From: Hyphomicrobiales bacterium
GTDB lineage: Bacteria; Pseudomonadota; Alphaproteobacteria; Rhizobiales; Rhizobiaceae
NCBI GenBank assembly: GCA_900489925.1
Contig: UEHQ01000012.1
Location: 481,979-545,978 of the forward strand
Reading direction: 5' to 3'
DNA: 64,000 nt
The position numbers and the translations under genes were made by a program. Positions within the stretch are counted from its first letter, which is position 1; each line of letters starts with the position of its first letter. Positions 55,638-64,000 of this stretch are shown piece by piece. Below the pieces are notes generated by a model. That model was not told the DNA's origin and ran no database searches. It worked only from the letters and a program-made list of their open reading frames with translations.

Positions 55638-56651
55638 CTACGCGGCTCGATTTTCCTCGTGAGCAGTGGGCTCTTCCGCCGATACCGGTGCAAGCGATTT
55701 GAACGCCCCCTGCCCCAGCAACATGAGCCAGGTCACGAGGACGAAGGTGGAGGTCAGGACCGGCATTCCTATGGGCTTGAGGAAAATCGCAACAGACGCC
55801 CAGAGCCAGCTTGAGATAACAGCGCCGAAGACCGCATAGAGAAGGCTTCGCCAGGTCAGGACGAGGAAGACGCCGCCCAGCGCCATGGCCGTTAGCGCCG
55901 AGTTATAGCCGAACAGGCCGTCGCGAACCGCGCCCTCGGGGCCGCCATAGACGGCCGCCACCAGCGTGCCGACCACTGCGCCGAGCAAACCCATCGCAGC
56001 GCTGATCCGGGAATTCAAGGCGATCGCGATCACGATGAGGTAGCCTGAAATCCAGTTGTCTTGGAAGAATATCTGTCCGATCGAGGTCCCTATCCCCTCA
56101 TACCAGGTGGAAAAGACATAGGGCACCGTTTCGGAAAACTGTTCGGGCGATACCGGCTTTGCCATCGGCCCCGCATCGATCGCATCGAACTTTAGCACCG
56201 CGAACAGAAACAGCCATCCAACGAGAACGAAGGGCATCGTCAGCGGCGCGGTCTTGTAGGGCGCCAGAACCGCGCCCATGCTGGCGAAAGCCATGGTCGT
56301 GAAGGCGGCGGCGCAGACGAGATACACGACCATGGCAAGGGACGGGATGGCGCCCGTGCGAAAATCCTCGCTGGTGAAGGCGACGAGCGCCAGCCCCACC
56401 AGCGCGCCATTGAAGCCATACAGCCCGTCCCGCATCACCGCCCTGTCGGCCTTGAGAACAAGCGCAGTCACCGTGCTGGCGATGACACCGAGCACACAGA
56501 TTGCCGCATAGATCCACGAGTTCCACGCAAGTGCCGCGAGGATTACTAATCCCGACAGCGGATTGTTCTGAAAGACGACCTGGCCCACGCCGCGCAGCGA
56601 CCAATCCACGAAGAACAAGGACGGATGATCACGGAAACGATCCAAATTCAT
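55638..56651 (-). CDS. Urea transporter (UT/Yut family)
   Basis: This is a 337-residue integral membrane protein with internal duplication typical of UT channels. The first half has VGQVVFQNNPLSGLVILAAL and YGFNGALVGLALVAF. The second half has IGQIFFQDNWISGYLIVIAI and FGYNSALTAMALGGVFLVL. The NP/DN-type and FGxNxAL motifs line the urea selectivity filter. Placed 103 bp after ureC on the same strand, it is the uptake component of the urease operon, as in the ure2 locus of Brucella. The C-terminal tail APVSAEEPTAHEENRAA is short and hydrophilic. Confidence 0.92.
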   Translation of the reverse strand: MNLDRFRDHPSLFFVDWSLRGVGQVVFQNNPLSGLVILAALAWNSWIYAAICVLGVIASTVTALVLKADRAVMRDGLYGFNGALVGLALVAFTSEDFRTGAIPSLAMVVYLVCAAAFTTMAFASMGAVLAPYKTAPLTMPFVLVGWLFLFAVLKFDAIDAGPMAKPVSPEQFSETVPYVFSTWYEGIGTSIGQIFFQDNWISGYLIVIAIALNSRISAAMGLLGAVVGTLVAAVYGGPEGAVRDGLFGYNSALTAMALGGVFLVLTWRSLLYAVFGAVISSWLWASVAIFLKPIGMPVLTSTFVLVTWLMLLGQGAFKSLAPVSAEEPTAHEENRAA

Positions 56652-56754
56652 TGATCTCTGCTCCTTCGGCTCGGCCCGGAAGCGACAGCGTACCGCGTTT
56701 CCGCGGTGTGTTGATCCGGCTCGGGCGCGACCTCACGCCCGAGCTTTCCTTCGT

Positions 56755-58458
56755 CTAGAAGAGGAAGTATCGCTGCGACATCGGCAACACATGCGCCGGC
56801 TCGCAGGTGATCAGCTGGCCATCGACGCGCACATTGTAGTTTTGCGGGTCGACCTCCAGCTTCGGCGTCAGATTGTTATGCACCATGTCCTTCTTGCGCA
56901 CCGTCCGCGTGCCCTTTACCGCCGCGAGTTGCTTGGACAGCTTCAGCTTCTCGCCGATCCCGTCGTCGAGTGCCGCCTGAGACACGAAGGTGACGCCGGT
57001 CGAGCCGAGCGCCCTCCCCAGCACACCGTACATCGGACGGTAGTGCACAGGCTGCGGCGTCGAGATCGACGCATTGGGATCGCCCATCGGCGCGATCGCG
57101 ATCATGCCGCCGATCAGGACCAGCTGCGGCTTGATCCCGAAGAATGCCGGTTTCCAGAGCACGAGATCGGCGCGCTTGCCAACCTGGATTGAGCCGATCT
57201 GATCGGCAAACCCATGTGTCAGGGCCGGGTTGATCGTGTATTTGGCGACATAGCGCTTGACGCGGAAATTGTCGTTCCGGCCGCTATCCTCAGGGAGCGG
57301 GCCACGCTGCACCTTCATCTTGTGTGCCGTCTGCCAGCACCGCAACGTCGTCTCGCCGATGCGGCCCATCGCCTGCGAATCCGACGACATCATCGAGAAC
57401 ACGCCGAGATCGTGAAGAATGTCTTCCGCCGCGATCGTCTCGCGCCGGATACGGGATTCCGCGAATGCGACGTCCTCGGGAATCTGCGGGCTGAGATGGT
57501 GGCAGACCATCAGCATGTCGAGATGCTCGTCGACCGTGTTGATCGTATAGGGCCTTGTCGGGTTGGTGGACGATGGGAGGACATTCTCCTCGCCTGCCGC
57601 CGTGATGATATCGGGCGCATGGCCGCCGCCAGCGCCCTCGGTGTGGAAGCTGTGGATCGTGCGTCCCTTCATGGCCGCGAAGGTGTCGCGCACAAAACCG
57701 CTTTCGTTGAGCGTATCGCTGTGAAGCGCGACCTGCACGTCCATCTCGTCGGCAACCGTCAGGCAATTGTCGATCGCCGCCGGCGTCGTGCCCCAGTCTT
57801 CGTGGAGCTTGAGCCCGACAACGCCGGCGCGGACCTGCTCGCGCAGCGGATCGGGCAGGCTGATATTGCCCTTTCCGAGTAGCCCGACATTGATCGGCAG
57901 CGCTTCCGCCGCCTCGAGCATCCGGTGGATCGCCCATGGACCGGCCGTTACCGTGGTCGCGAGCGTGCCGACAGTCGGGCCGGCGCCGCCGCCGACGAGT
58001 GTCGTGGTGCCGCTCGCCAGCGCCTCTTCCGCCTGCTGCGGGGCGATGAAGTGAATGTGCGTGTCGATCCCGCCCGCGGTGAGGATCTTGCCCTCGCCCG
58101 CAATGACATCCGTCGCGCCACCGACCACGATGGTCACGCCCGGCTGGATATCGGGATTGCCCGACTTCCCGATCCCGGAAATTCGCCCGTTCTTGATGCC
58201 GACATCCGCTTTGATGATGCCCCAGTGGTCGATGATGATGACATTGGTGATGACGACGTCGGCGACCTCGGCGTAGGGACGCTGTCCCTGCCCCATGCCG
58301 TCGCGGATCACCTTACCGCCGCCGAAGGTCACCTCCTCGCCATAGACCGTGCGGTCCTCCTCGACCTCGATGACGAGCTCGGTATCGGCCAGCCGAAGCC
58401 TGTCGCCCTTCGTCGGGCCGTAGAGATCGGCATAGGCCTGCCTTGTGATCGTTGCCAT
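56755..58458 (-). CDS. ureC: Urease alpha subunit
   Basis: This is 567 residues from the second of two adjacent ATGs; the AGGAGG site is better spaced for 58458 than for 58461. All nickel-site residues are visible: [14 protein letters not shown] (two His), the carbamylated lysine in [37 protein letters not shown], the flap cysteine in [10 protein letters not shown] and the Asp in [12 protein letters not shown]. It hydrolyses urea to ammonia and carbamate as (UreABC)3. It is 9 bp after ureB. Activation needs UreD, UreF, UreG and UreE; only the first two are intact nearby. Confidence 0.97.
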   Translation of the reverse strand: MATITRQAYADLYGPTKGDRLRLADTELVIEVEEDRTVYGEEVTFGGGKVIRDGMGQGQRPYAEVADVVITNVIIIDHWGIIKADVGIKNGRISGIGKSGNPDIQPGVTIVVGGATDVIAGEGKILTAGGIDTHIHFIAPQQAEEALASGTTTLVGGGAGPTVGTLATTVTAGPWAIHRMLEAAEALPINVGLLGKGNISLPDPLREQVRAGVVGLKLHEDWGTTPAAIDNCLTVADEMDVQVALHSDTLNESGFVRDTFAAMKGRTIHSFHTEGAGGGHAPDIITAAGEENVLPSSTNPTRPYTINTVDEHLDMLMVCHHLSPQIPEDVAFAESRIRRETIAAEDILHDLGVFSMMSSDSQAMGRIGETTLRCWQTAHKMKVQRGPLPEDSGRNDNFRVKRYVAKYTINPALTHGFADQIGSIQVGKRADLVLWKPAFFGIKPQLVLIGGMIAIAPMGDPNASISTPQPVHYRPMYGVLGRALGSTGVTFVSQAALDDGIGEKLKLSKQLAAVKGTRTVRKKDMVHNNLTPKLEVDPQNYNVRVDGQLITCEPAHVLPMSQRYFLF

Positions 58459-58467
58459 CATAGCCTC

Positions 58468-58773
58468 CTACAGCTTACCCATGACCCTGGCGTTGAACCC
58501 GTAAACCTCACGCTTGCCGTCGAGCGCCACGAGCTCCACCGTTCGTTCCTGGCCTGGCTCGAAGCGGACCGCCGTACCGGCCGGAATGTTGAGCCGAAAG
58601 CCGCGCGTGGGCTCGCGGTCGAACAGCAGCGCCTCATTGGTCTCGTAGAAATGGTAGTGAGAGCCGACCTGGATCGGCCGGTCGCCGGAATTGGCGACAT
58701 CGACCTTCAGTGTCTGCCTGCCAGCATTGAGGTCGATCGAACCATTATCGATGAAATATTCGCCGGGGATCAT
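58468..58773 (-). CDS. ureB: Urease beta subunit
   Basis: This is 101 residues. [20 protein letters not shown] at the start, [20 protein letters not shown] and [13 protein letters not shown] at the end are the standard UreB sequence. It lies 10 bp after ureA and 9 bp before ureC. The beta subunit packs on the alpha-subunit barrel and completes the UreABC protomer. Confidence 0.96.
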   Translation of the reverse strand: MIPGEYFIDNGSIDLNAGRQTLKVDVANSGDRPIQVGSHYHFYETNEALLFDREPTRGFRLNIPAGTAVRFEPGQERTVELVALDGKREVYGFNARVMGKL

Positions 58774-58783
58774 GATGGCCTCC

Positions 58784-59086
58784 TCAGGGAATCGGGTTGT
58801 GGACGGTGACGAGCTTCGTGCCGTCAGGAAAGGTTGCCTCCACCTGGATGTCGTGGATCATCTCGGGCACCCCCTGCATGACCTCGTCGCGGGTCAGCAG
58901 CGTCGCGCCATAGGACATGAGGTCCGCCACCGTTCGCCCTTCGCGGGCGCCCTCCAGGAGGGCGGCCGAAATATAGGCTATGACCTCGGGATAGTTCAGC
59001 TTCAGACCCTTCGCCTTGCGCCGCTCCGCGACCAATCCGGCTGTAAAGATCAGGAGCTTGTCTTTTTCTCGCGGTAGCAGTTCCAT
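58784..59086 (-). CDS. ureA: Urease gamma subunit
   Basis: This is 100 residues, full length for Ure[61 protein letters not shown] and HNPIP at the C-terminus. Start preceded by AGGAGGCAAGCTC (24 bp after ureD). It is the first structural gene of the operon. Confidence 0.96.
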   Translation of the reverse strand: MELLPREKDKLLIFTAGLVAERRKAKGLKLNYPEVIAYISAALLEGAREGRTVADLMSYGATLLTRDEVMQGVPEMIHDIQVEATFPDGTKLVTVHNPIP

Positions 59087-59110
59087 GAGCTTGCCTCCTT
59101 GTTTTGCTGT

Positions 59111-59935
59111 TCACGTTGCCCAGATGCGCGGAGCAACGGCCTTCTTCATCAGGCCGCGTTCGCGAAGGACGCTCCACGCTTGCAGAAAGAGCGCCTTGCC
59201 CTCGGACATGCGGTTGCCGAGATAACGGCAGACGATCACGCGCTCGAGCTGGCTGACCGAGAAGACGCCGCGCGCCTGCTCGCCAAGTTCCCCGCGGATG
59301 TGCTCGACGGTGTCTTCCAAAGCCGGCCCCGCGTAGACCATCGTTCCGACAATGGGCTTTCCGGCAAAGAAAACCGGCGCATCCAGAACGTCAGGCGCGT
59401 GAGAAAACGCCATTCTTTCGAACCAGATCAGCTCATCGTTGCGAAAAATCTCGACGCGCTGGGCGAGCCGTCCGGCTGCGAAGCCCTCGCCCGCAGCCGG
59501 GCGGCCGAGGCTGACGAAATCCCAGCCGACATAGGCCGCGTCGTCGCCGAGTGTCACGCGCGTGCTGATCGAGGCATCCGCCCCTTCGAAAAGGATCGTC
59601 TCCTGCGGGAGATTTTCGCAGACCGCGCCTGCACCGACATTGACCCACACGCGCTGGCTACTCGTACCGTTTTCGCTGCGATAGAACTTGGTTGCGCCAG
59701 GTGTGGTCAGGACACAGCGCGCCTCAGGGGCTAGGTGGCAGGTAATGTCGAGAACATCGCCGCCGGCCACGCCACCTGGCGGATGCAGTATGTAGACATG
59801 GGCCGAGCCATCGTCCTCGGGATGAAAGGCGCGCTGCACCGCAAGCGGCCCGACGTGCCGCCGGCGCATCAGGCGCGTCTTCCCGTGGGACTTCGCAAAC
59901 CACAAATCAAGCTCGGCGTGCCAACCACTGGCCAT
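59111..59935 (-). CDS. ureD: Urease accessory protein UreD
   Basis: This is 274 residues: MRRRHVGPLAVQRAFHPE, ILHPPGGVAGGDVLDI, LTTPGATKFYRSENG and LPQETILFEGADA are typical UreD (UreH) sequence. UreD forms the scaffold with UreF and UreG on apo-urease for nickel and CO2 delivery. It precedes ureA by 24 bp. With ureG broken, its partner GTPase must come from another locus if the cluster functions. Confidence 0.94.
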   Translation of the reverse strand: MASGWHAELDLWFAKSHGKTRLMRRRHVGPLAVQRAFHPEDDGSAHVYILHPPGGVAGGDVLDITCHLAPEARCVLTTPGATKFYRSENGTSSQRVWVNVGAGAVCENLPQETILFEGADASISTRVTLGDDAAYVGWDFVSLGRPAAGEGFAAGRLAQRVEIFRNDELIWFERMAFSHAPDVLDAPVFFAGKPIVGTMVYAGPALEDTVEHIRGELGEQARGVFSVSQLERVIVCRYLGNRMSEGKALFLQAWSVLRERGLMKKAVAPRIWAT

Positions 59936-60037
59936 CGGCGAAAAATCCTCCCAATCCGGCCTCGTGGCCCTGCTGCCGTTCTGCTACATCGACGTCGCAT
60001 TCCTCGCTCGAAGTTGAGCGCGATCGCACAAGCGGTT

Positions 60038-60568
60038 TCACGTTGGCTCGTCTGGTCTCTTCTTCTCGCGTCCCTGGCTTTTCTCGTCCCTCGTCTCTTC
60101 GGCATGATGGTGCGAACTGGCGGTCAGCTTCATGGCGCCGGCCAGGAGGAGCGCCGACACCGGAAGCACGAGCGCCTCCCAGGGTGGAGGCATTTGCATT
60201 TCGCCAACCTGGGCTGCGAAGTGCACGACCAGATAGAGAATGATCATCTGGAAGAAGAGGTTCTTCAGTTCCGCGACGGTATCGATGATCATCCATTGCG
60301 GCAGTCTCGATCGCTGTTCCGGCGGGATATCGAGGGCAAAGCCAAGGGCGATCCCGCAGCCGACCACCATCAGGACAATGCCCAAGAGAACTTTGTCGGT
60401 GGCGCGTAAAACCGAGACGATGACCGATATATCCGCATTCAGCCGGGTCATCCTGAAGCTTTCCACGAGCATCAGAATGGCCTCCCAGAACATCAGGAAG
60501 GCACCGAAAAGCACTGCCGCGGCAGCAAGTATGAGAATGGACCGAAGGCCGCGGAACAACGAAATCAA
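60038..60568 (-). CDS. UPF0114/YqhA-like membrane protein
   Basis: This is 176 residues with four hydrophobic segments: SILILAAAAVLFGAFLMFWE, KVLLGIVLMVVGCGIALGFA, LFFQMIILYLVVHFAAQVGE and ALVLPVSALLLAGAMKL. ISVIVSVLRATDKVLLGIVL is the characteristic YqhA/UPF0114 pattern. The C-terminal tail is His/Glu/Lys-rich (SSHHHAEETRDEKSQGREKK) and might bind metal. It lies between ureF and ureD on the same strand, which is unusual for urease operons. Function is unknown; membrane metal homeostasis is one guess. Confidence 0.78.
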   Translation of the reverse strand: MISLFRGLRSILILAAAAVLFGAFLMFWEAILMLVESFRMTRLNADISVIVSVLRATDKVLLGIVLMVVGCGIALGFALDIPPEQRSRLPQWMIIDTVAELKNLFFQMIILYLVVHFAAQVGEMQMPPPWEALVLPVSALLLAGAMKLTASSHHHAEETRDEKSQGREKKRPDEPT

Positions 60569-60629
60569 AACACTCTTCCTCCTTAAATTAATTCGACTGC
60601 ATGGCGCGGCTCGCCTGCCTGGTCAGCGC

Positions 60630-61313
60630 CTAGGAACGAAACAGCCGGCTGTATTGCGTTTCATGCCATGCGCTTGCCATTGCCATTGCCGGCGCCGCAT
60701 TACCGATCTCGTCGTCGCCGATTGCTTCCGCCGTGCGAGCCGCGCGCTCGATGACTTCAGCGGCGGCAATCAGAAGGCGCTGCCCGGCGGTATGCCCCAG
60801 CGGCACGAGCCGGATGGCGGCCGACACCTGCCCTTCTATGGCACTCCACAGCAGCCCACGCAGCGCATCAGCTGGCGCGATTTTCCAATGTGTAGTGGCG
60901 AGTGCAAAGACCGCCGGGTAGGTCAGTTTCTTCCCGCTGAATGTCTTCGCCGAGGAGACGCCGAGATCGCAAAGCACCTTGAGCATAGAAGCCCCCATCT
61001 GCTTGTCCTCCAACTCCACCTCCTTGCTTTCGCGCGCCGCCGACAGCCATGTGTCGGCTTTCAGGAACGCCGCGCGATCATCGGCTTCGAGCGCATACAT
61101 CATGCGCAGGAACAGTGCCGCATCGCAGACGGCGTAGCTGTGTTCGATCAGCCTGAAGATCCAGTCGCGGGCCGTCGCCTCATCGCGAACGATCCGATCC
61201 TGGACAGCCCATTCGAGGCCACGGGAATAGGCGAAAGCACCAACCGGCTGGCTCGGGCTGACCAGCCGCAAGAGCTGAAGGGGCAGGCCGCCCGATGTTG
61301 GTTGAAACGTCAC
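60630..61313 (-). CDS. ureF: Urease accessory protein UreF
   Basis: This is 227 residues from the GTG at 61313, which has GGAG six bases upstream; a TTG 19 codons earlier has no site. LLRLVSPSQPVGAFAYSRGL, EHSYAVCDAALFLRMMYAL, LTYPAVFALATTHWKIAP and LVPLGHTAGQRLLI fit UreF. Its C-terminal SAWHETQYSRLFRS is the usual end. UreF is the activating partner of UreD and UreG. It follows the HupE/UreJ gene and precedes the YqhA-like gene by 61 bp. Confidence 0.93.
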   Translation of the reverse strand: MTFQPTSGGLPLQLLRLVSPSQPVGAFAYSRGLEWAVQDRIVRDEATARDWIFRLIEHSYAVCDAALFLRMMYALEADDRAAFLKADTWLSAARESKEVELEDKQMGASMLKVLCDLGVSSAKTFSGKKLTYPAVFALATTHWKIAPADALRGLLWSAIEGQVSAAIRLVPLGHTAGQRLLIAAAEVIERAARTAEAIGDDEIGNAAPAMAMASAWHETQYSRLFRS

Positions 61314-61382
61314 ATCTGTCTCCGAAACGATCGCCCGCGGCCGGACCGAACACCGGCCCTTGGGCGTCAAATGCCGATGCTT

Positions 61383-61961
61383 TCAACTTGCGAGCAGCAG
61401 TGCGCCGCCAAGCGCGGTGGCTCCGCCAGCGATCCGCAAGGCAGTCGTGCCTTGCGTCAGGTGACTGGCAGCGATACCCACGCCGATGCCGACCGTGTGC
61501 AGGAGTGCCGTCGCCAGCACGAAGCCTGTGCCGAAGGAAAAAGCGTTCGCACCTGCCATCTCGACGCCATGCGCATGCCCGTGGAAAAATGCGAAGCCGC
61601 CGACAATGGCCGCGACCAGGGTGGGTGAAGCCGGGCGAGCGACGGCTACCAGCAGACCGATCACGACGGCCGAGGCAAGAATGACCGGCTCGACGAAAGG
61701 CAGGTTCATGCCCGCAAGTGCGGCGACAAAGCCAAGGATCATAACACTGACGAAGGCCGCGGGAATCGCGAGCCGCGCGCGGCTTCCAAGCATGACCGCT
61801 GCGAGACCGACCGCGACCATGGCGAGAACGTGATCCGGCCCCGTAAGAGGATGCAGGAAGCCGGAGACGAAGGAGCCATGGTCACCATGGCCAACATGCG
61901 CGAATGCCGGCGTACTTGCCATCAGAAACGGCGCAAGGATCAACAGATGCATCTTCTTCAT
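61383..61961 (-). CDS. HupE/UreJ family nickel-transport-like membrane protein
   Basis: This is 192 residues from the ATG at 61961, preceded by GGGAGG. A signal-like N-terminus (LLILAPFLMASTPAFAHVGH) is followed by five or six membrane helices. The nickel-binding candidate HPLTGPDHVLAMVAVGL matches the HPxxGxDH motif of HupE/UreJ, and FFHGHAHGVEM contributes further histidines. These proteins import nickel for urease or hydrogenase. It stands at the head of the urease cluster, after the GntP-type gene (103 bp gap), consistent with nickel supply to the urease. Confidence 0.92.
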   Translation of the reverse strand: MKKMHLLILAPFLMASTPAFAHVGHGDHGSFVSGFLHPLTGPDHVLAMVAVGLAAVMLGSRARLAIPAAFVSVMILGFVAALAGMNLPFVEPVILASAVVIGLLVAVARPASPTLVAAIVGGFAFFHGHAHGVEMAGANAFSFGTGFVLATALLHTVGIGVGIAASHLTQGTTALRIAGGATALGGALLLAS

Positions 61962-62064
61962 GGCACGAACCTCCCTAAGGTTTATCGAATAGGAACGATT
62001 GACACCCAGTCGTTCAGGCACTCCATCGAACTCATGCTGGCCGGCCTTAGTCGGTCGGGCCTGT

Positions 62065-63501
62065 TCAGAACGAGCCAAACATCGACCCGAGCACAAAGAC
62101 CGCGACAAGCGAGATGATGACGCCGACGATGACAGTCATCACCATGTCGAAATAGCTTCCTGAATGCGTCTGCTTGCTGATTTGCAGGAGCAGAAGCACC
62201 GTACCGTTGTGAGGCAATGCATCGAGCGTGCCGGCGCTGATGGTTGTCAGGCGATGCATGAGCGCTGGATCGATGCCGTGTTCAGCCGCAAGCCGCATAT
62301 ATTCGGCGCCGAGCGCATTGAGCGCGATGGCCATGCCGCCAGAGGCCGTCCCGGTTAGCGCGGCCAGCGCGTTCATCGCCACGACCAGTGATACGAGAGG
62401 CCCGCCCGGCATCTGCAGAACAGCATCGCGCACGACGTTGAAAGCCGGCATGGCAGCAACCACCGCGCCGAAGCCCACGAGGCTGGCAACGGTCATGATC
62501 GGCAGCACAGCCGAATTGGCACCCGCGTCAAGACTTTCGCGCAACGCCCCCAGCCGCCCGTAGTTGACGGCAATCACGGTGACGATCGCCGCGGCGAGCG
62601 CGATGAGGACAGCCCACACGCCGATCGTGGAGGTGATATTGATGCCGAGAGCAGCTTCAGCAGCGGCAAAGTCGATCCGGGGCAGCACCACCAGGGCCAT
62701 AAGGAAGTTGACAGTGATCACGACGATCAGCGGCAGCACCGCATAGAGAAAGGATGGGCCCTTTTCGCTTCTCTGGCCGTGGGTGAGTTCGTTAGGATCG
62801 AAGTCGCCGGAGGTCGTTGCCTGTTCCCGCACCTTCTCGCTAATGGCGACAGGCGTGTCGTCGTCCGTGTATCCCTCATTGGCGGCGCGCGCCTTGGCCT
62901 CGATCCGCGCCAGCCACCACATCCCGAAAGCGAAGGTGATGATCGAGGCGATGATGCCGAGACCGGGTGCAGCGAACGTCGTCGTGCCGAAGTAGGGCAT
63001 CGGTATTGCATTGTTCGTCGAGGGCGTCCCGGGCATAGCCGACATGGTGAAAGTGAAGGCGCCGAGACCGATTGCCGCTGGCATCAGTCGGGCCGGAATA
63101 TTCGCCGCGCGAAACATTTCGCGCGCCATGGGCACAAGGACGAAGAACGCAACGAAAACGCTGACGCCGCCATAGGTTACGACGGCGGATGCAAGGACCA
63201 CGGAGAGCATGGTTCGCTTGACGCCCAGCCGATCGGTCAGGAAATGCGCGATCGATCTGATCGATCCGCTGTCATCCATCATCTTGCCGAAGATACCGCC
63301 CAGCAGGAACATGGGGAACCACTGCATGACAAAACGGGCCGTGCCGTTCATGAATGTCGACGTCCAGTGTGGGAGGAGCGGTTGGCCCGAGACGACGGCA
63401 ACGAGAAGGGCCGCTGCGGGCGCCAAGAGCAAGACGCTCCACCCGCGATAGGCGAACCACATCAGCAATCCGAGTCCCAACAGAATTCCAAACAACCCCA
63501 T
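62065..63501 (-). CDS. GntP-family permease
   Basis: This is 478 residues from the ATG at 63501 (GAGGCGG upstream). There are about 12 to 14 hydrophobic helices, for example GLFGILLGLGLLMWFAYRGW, VLASAVVTYGGVSVFVAFFV and GVIISLVAVFVLGSMFGSF. FTFTMSAMPGTPSTNNAIPM and LTTISAGTLDALPHNGTVLL are the substrate-site motifs of the gluconate/hydroxybutyrate permease family. It probably imports a small carboxylate by proton symport. It is on the same strand as the urease genes but with a 103-bp gap to the next gene, so co-transcription is possible but unproven. Confidence 0.88.
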   Translation of the reverse strand: MGLFGILLGLGLLMWFAYRGWSVLLLAPAAALLVAVVSGQPLLPHWTSTFMNGTARFVMQWFPMFLLGGIFGKMMDDSGSIRSIAHFLTDRLGVKRTMLSVVLASAVVTYGGVSVFVAFFVLVPMAREMFRAANIPARLMPAAIGLGAFTFTMSAMPGTPSTNNAIPMPYFGTTTFAAPGLGIIASIITFAFGMWWLARIEAKARAANEGYTDDDTPVAISEKVREQATTSGDFDPNELTHGQRSEKGPSFLYAVLPLIVVITVNFLMALVVLPRIDFAAAEAALGINITSTIGVWAVLIALAAAIVTVIAVNYGRLGALRESLDAGANSAVLPIMTVASLVGFGAVVAAMPAFNVVRDAVLQMPGGPLVSLVVAMNALAALTGTASGGMAIALNALGAEYMRLAAEHGIDPALMHRLTTISAGTLDALPHNGTVLLLLQISKQTHSGSYFDMVMTVIVGVIISLVAVFVLGSMFGSF

Positions 63502-63894
63502 GGATCCGCCTCTTAAAACCGACCAAGTCAGCGGTGATGTCTTGCGATCCACAGTCTTACGCCCGTCAAGGTGTGCAGCTATTGATACGCGTCGCAACTC
63601 ACGGCCTTACTCGCCCTTCATGAACCAGCCCCCCGCATGTGTCGACCGGTCGCGAGCGCAAAGTCCTCGGGCGGCGTGAGAAATGGACGCCCTGCGAACT
63701 TTTCGGATTTCTTGCTTGGAGGGCATCAGGTATTGCGCCCTATTGGAAGGCGACTGATAGATCTTTATAGCGTCGCGCTCGTGAAGAATCATCGTCAACG
63801 CTGCGGATTTTCGCTTTCGCAGTGCCAGTAACGTTGAGATGCTCAAGAATTGTTACTGAGATAGCTCGGCCTCTGTTTACCTTGGACCTATAAA
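63502..63894. other. Intergenic stretch, no gene recognised
   Basis: About 390 bp upstream of the permease gene. It should contain the permease promoter. A 79-codon reverse frame (63607-63846) exists but has no ribosome site and no recognisable sequence. Confidence 0.5.
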
Positions 63895-63924
63895 CGCAAA
63901 TAGCCCCTTGCGGGGCTATTTGCG
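63895..63924 (-). terminator. Rho-independent terminator of the tRNA
   Basis: A perfect 13-bp stem (CGCAAATAGCCCC / GGGGCTATTTGCG) with a 4-nt loop lies 23 bp beyond the tRNA 3' end on the reverse strand. TTTATAGG follows it in that direction. The AT-rich base of the stem gives it terminator character in both directions. Confidence 0.75.
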
Positions 63925-63947
63925 TGTGTGTTCGTCTGTTTGGGATT

Positions 63948-64000
63948 TGGTGCGGGGGCAGGATTTGAACCTGCGGCCTTCAGGTTATGGTCCTGAGGAC
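63948..64000 (-). tRNA. tRNA 3' half with CAT anticodon (initiator-Met-like), 5' part outside window
   Basis: The reverse strand reads, 5' to 3', an anticodon arm with stem TCAGG/CCTGA around loop ACCATAA (anticodon CAT). A variable region, T arm GCAGG-TTCAAAT-CCTGC, acceptor strand CCCCGCA and CCA follow. The stems and T arm resemble alphaproteobacterial initiator tRNA. Two oddities are visible: the base 5' of the anticodon is C where U33 is almost invariant, and no discriminator base separates CCCCGCA from CCA. It could be a variant gene, or the tRNA-derived edge of an integration site; the missing 5' half would decide. Confidence 0.6.

Noticed and set aside
63607..63846. A 79-codon reverse open frame upstream of the GntP gene
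   Set aside because: No ribosome site, no recognisable sequence, and it overlaps the likely promoter.

Overview
The window looks like a chromosomal or large-replicon segment of an alphaproteobacterium of the Rhizobiales (Rhizobium/Ensifer/Agrobacterium type). This is judged from the GC-rich codon usage, many peptide-type ABC cassettes, the class III cyclase-TPR protein, the DUF995 and DUF899 proteins and the layout of the urease genes. No plasmid replication, phage or transposase gene was seen. Assignments come from reading motifs in the translated sequence; no database search was run.

Layout: (1) 1-18119 is an organosulfur-scavenging region. It has a LysR regulator, two paralogous Tat-exported family 5 solute-binding proteins, one Opp/Dpp-type ABC transporter, an acyl-CoA-dehydrogenase-fold flavoenzyme, an amidohydrolase, an aldo/keto reductase and an FAD protein. 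Diverging from these is a five-gene operon: binding protein, SfnG-like monooxygenase, DszB-like desulfinase, DszC/MsuC-like flavoenzyme and SsuD-like monooxygenase. The desulfinase keeps the Cys/His/Arg triad of Rhodococcus DszB. (2) 18413-20690 is a three-gene cassette of unknown role, with an HExxH metallopeptidase and two small proteins. (3) 20800-27312 holds a cyclase-TPR protein, a decayed siderophore-interacting protein gene, a regulator with a beta-propeller partner, and DUF899. (4) 27354-46058 is a type I secretion island: NarL-type response regulator, HlyD-type adaptor, 888-residue RTX protein, ABC exporter, and a giant RTX protein of about 3422 residues with two animal-type haem peroxidase domains. 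A divergent NarX-type kinase lies at the far end. (5) 46411-55080 is a polysaccharide locus: UDP-glucose dehydrogenase, UDP-glucuronate decarboxylase, a GH26-like glycosidase, an acyltransferase, UDP-glucose 4-epimerase and a cellulose-synthase-like glycosyltransferase. (6) 55205-61961 is a urease cluster (urea transporter, ureC, ureB, ureA, ureD, ureF, HupE/UreJ). It has no ureE and only a shattered ureG. (7) A GntP-type permease and a tRNA 3' half reading CAT close the window.

How the genes fit together: in region 1, uptake plus flavin-dependent oxidation and desulfination would release sulfite for cysteine synthesis. In region 4 a two-component system brackets the secretion genes and probably controls them. 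In region 5 UDP-glucose would be turned into UDP-glucuronate, UDP-xylose and UDP-galactose for a membrane synthase. The urease needs nickel-delivery proteins from elsewhere in the genome if it is active.

The strongest candidates for little-described biology are the DszABC-like operon fed by a peptide-type transporter, the double-peroxidase RTX giant with its regulators, and the metallopeptidase cassette.
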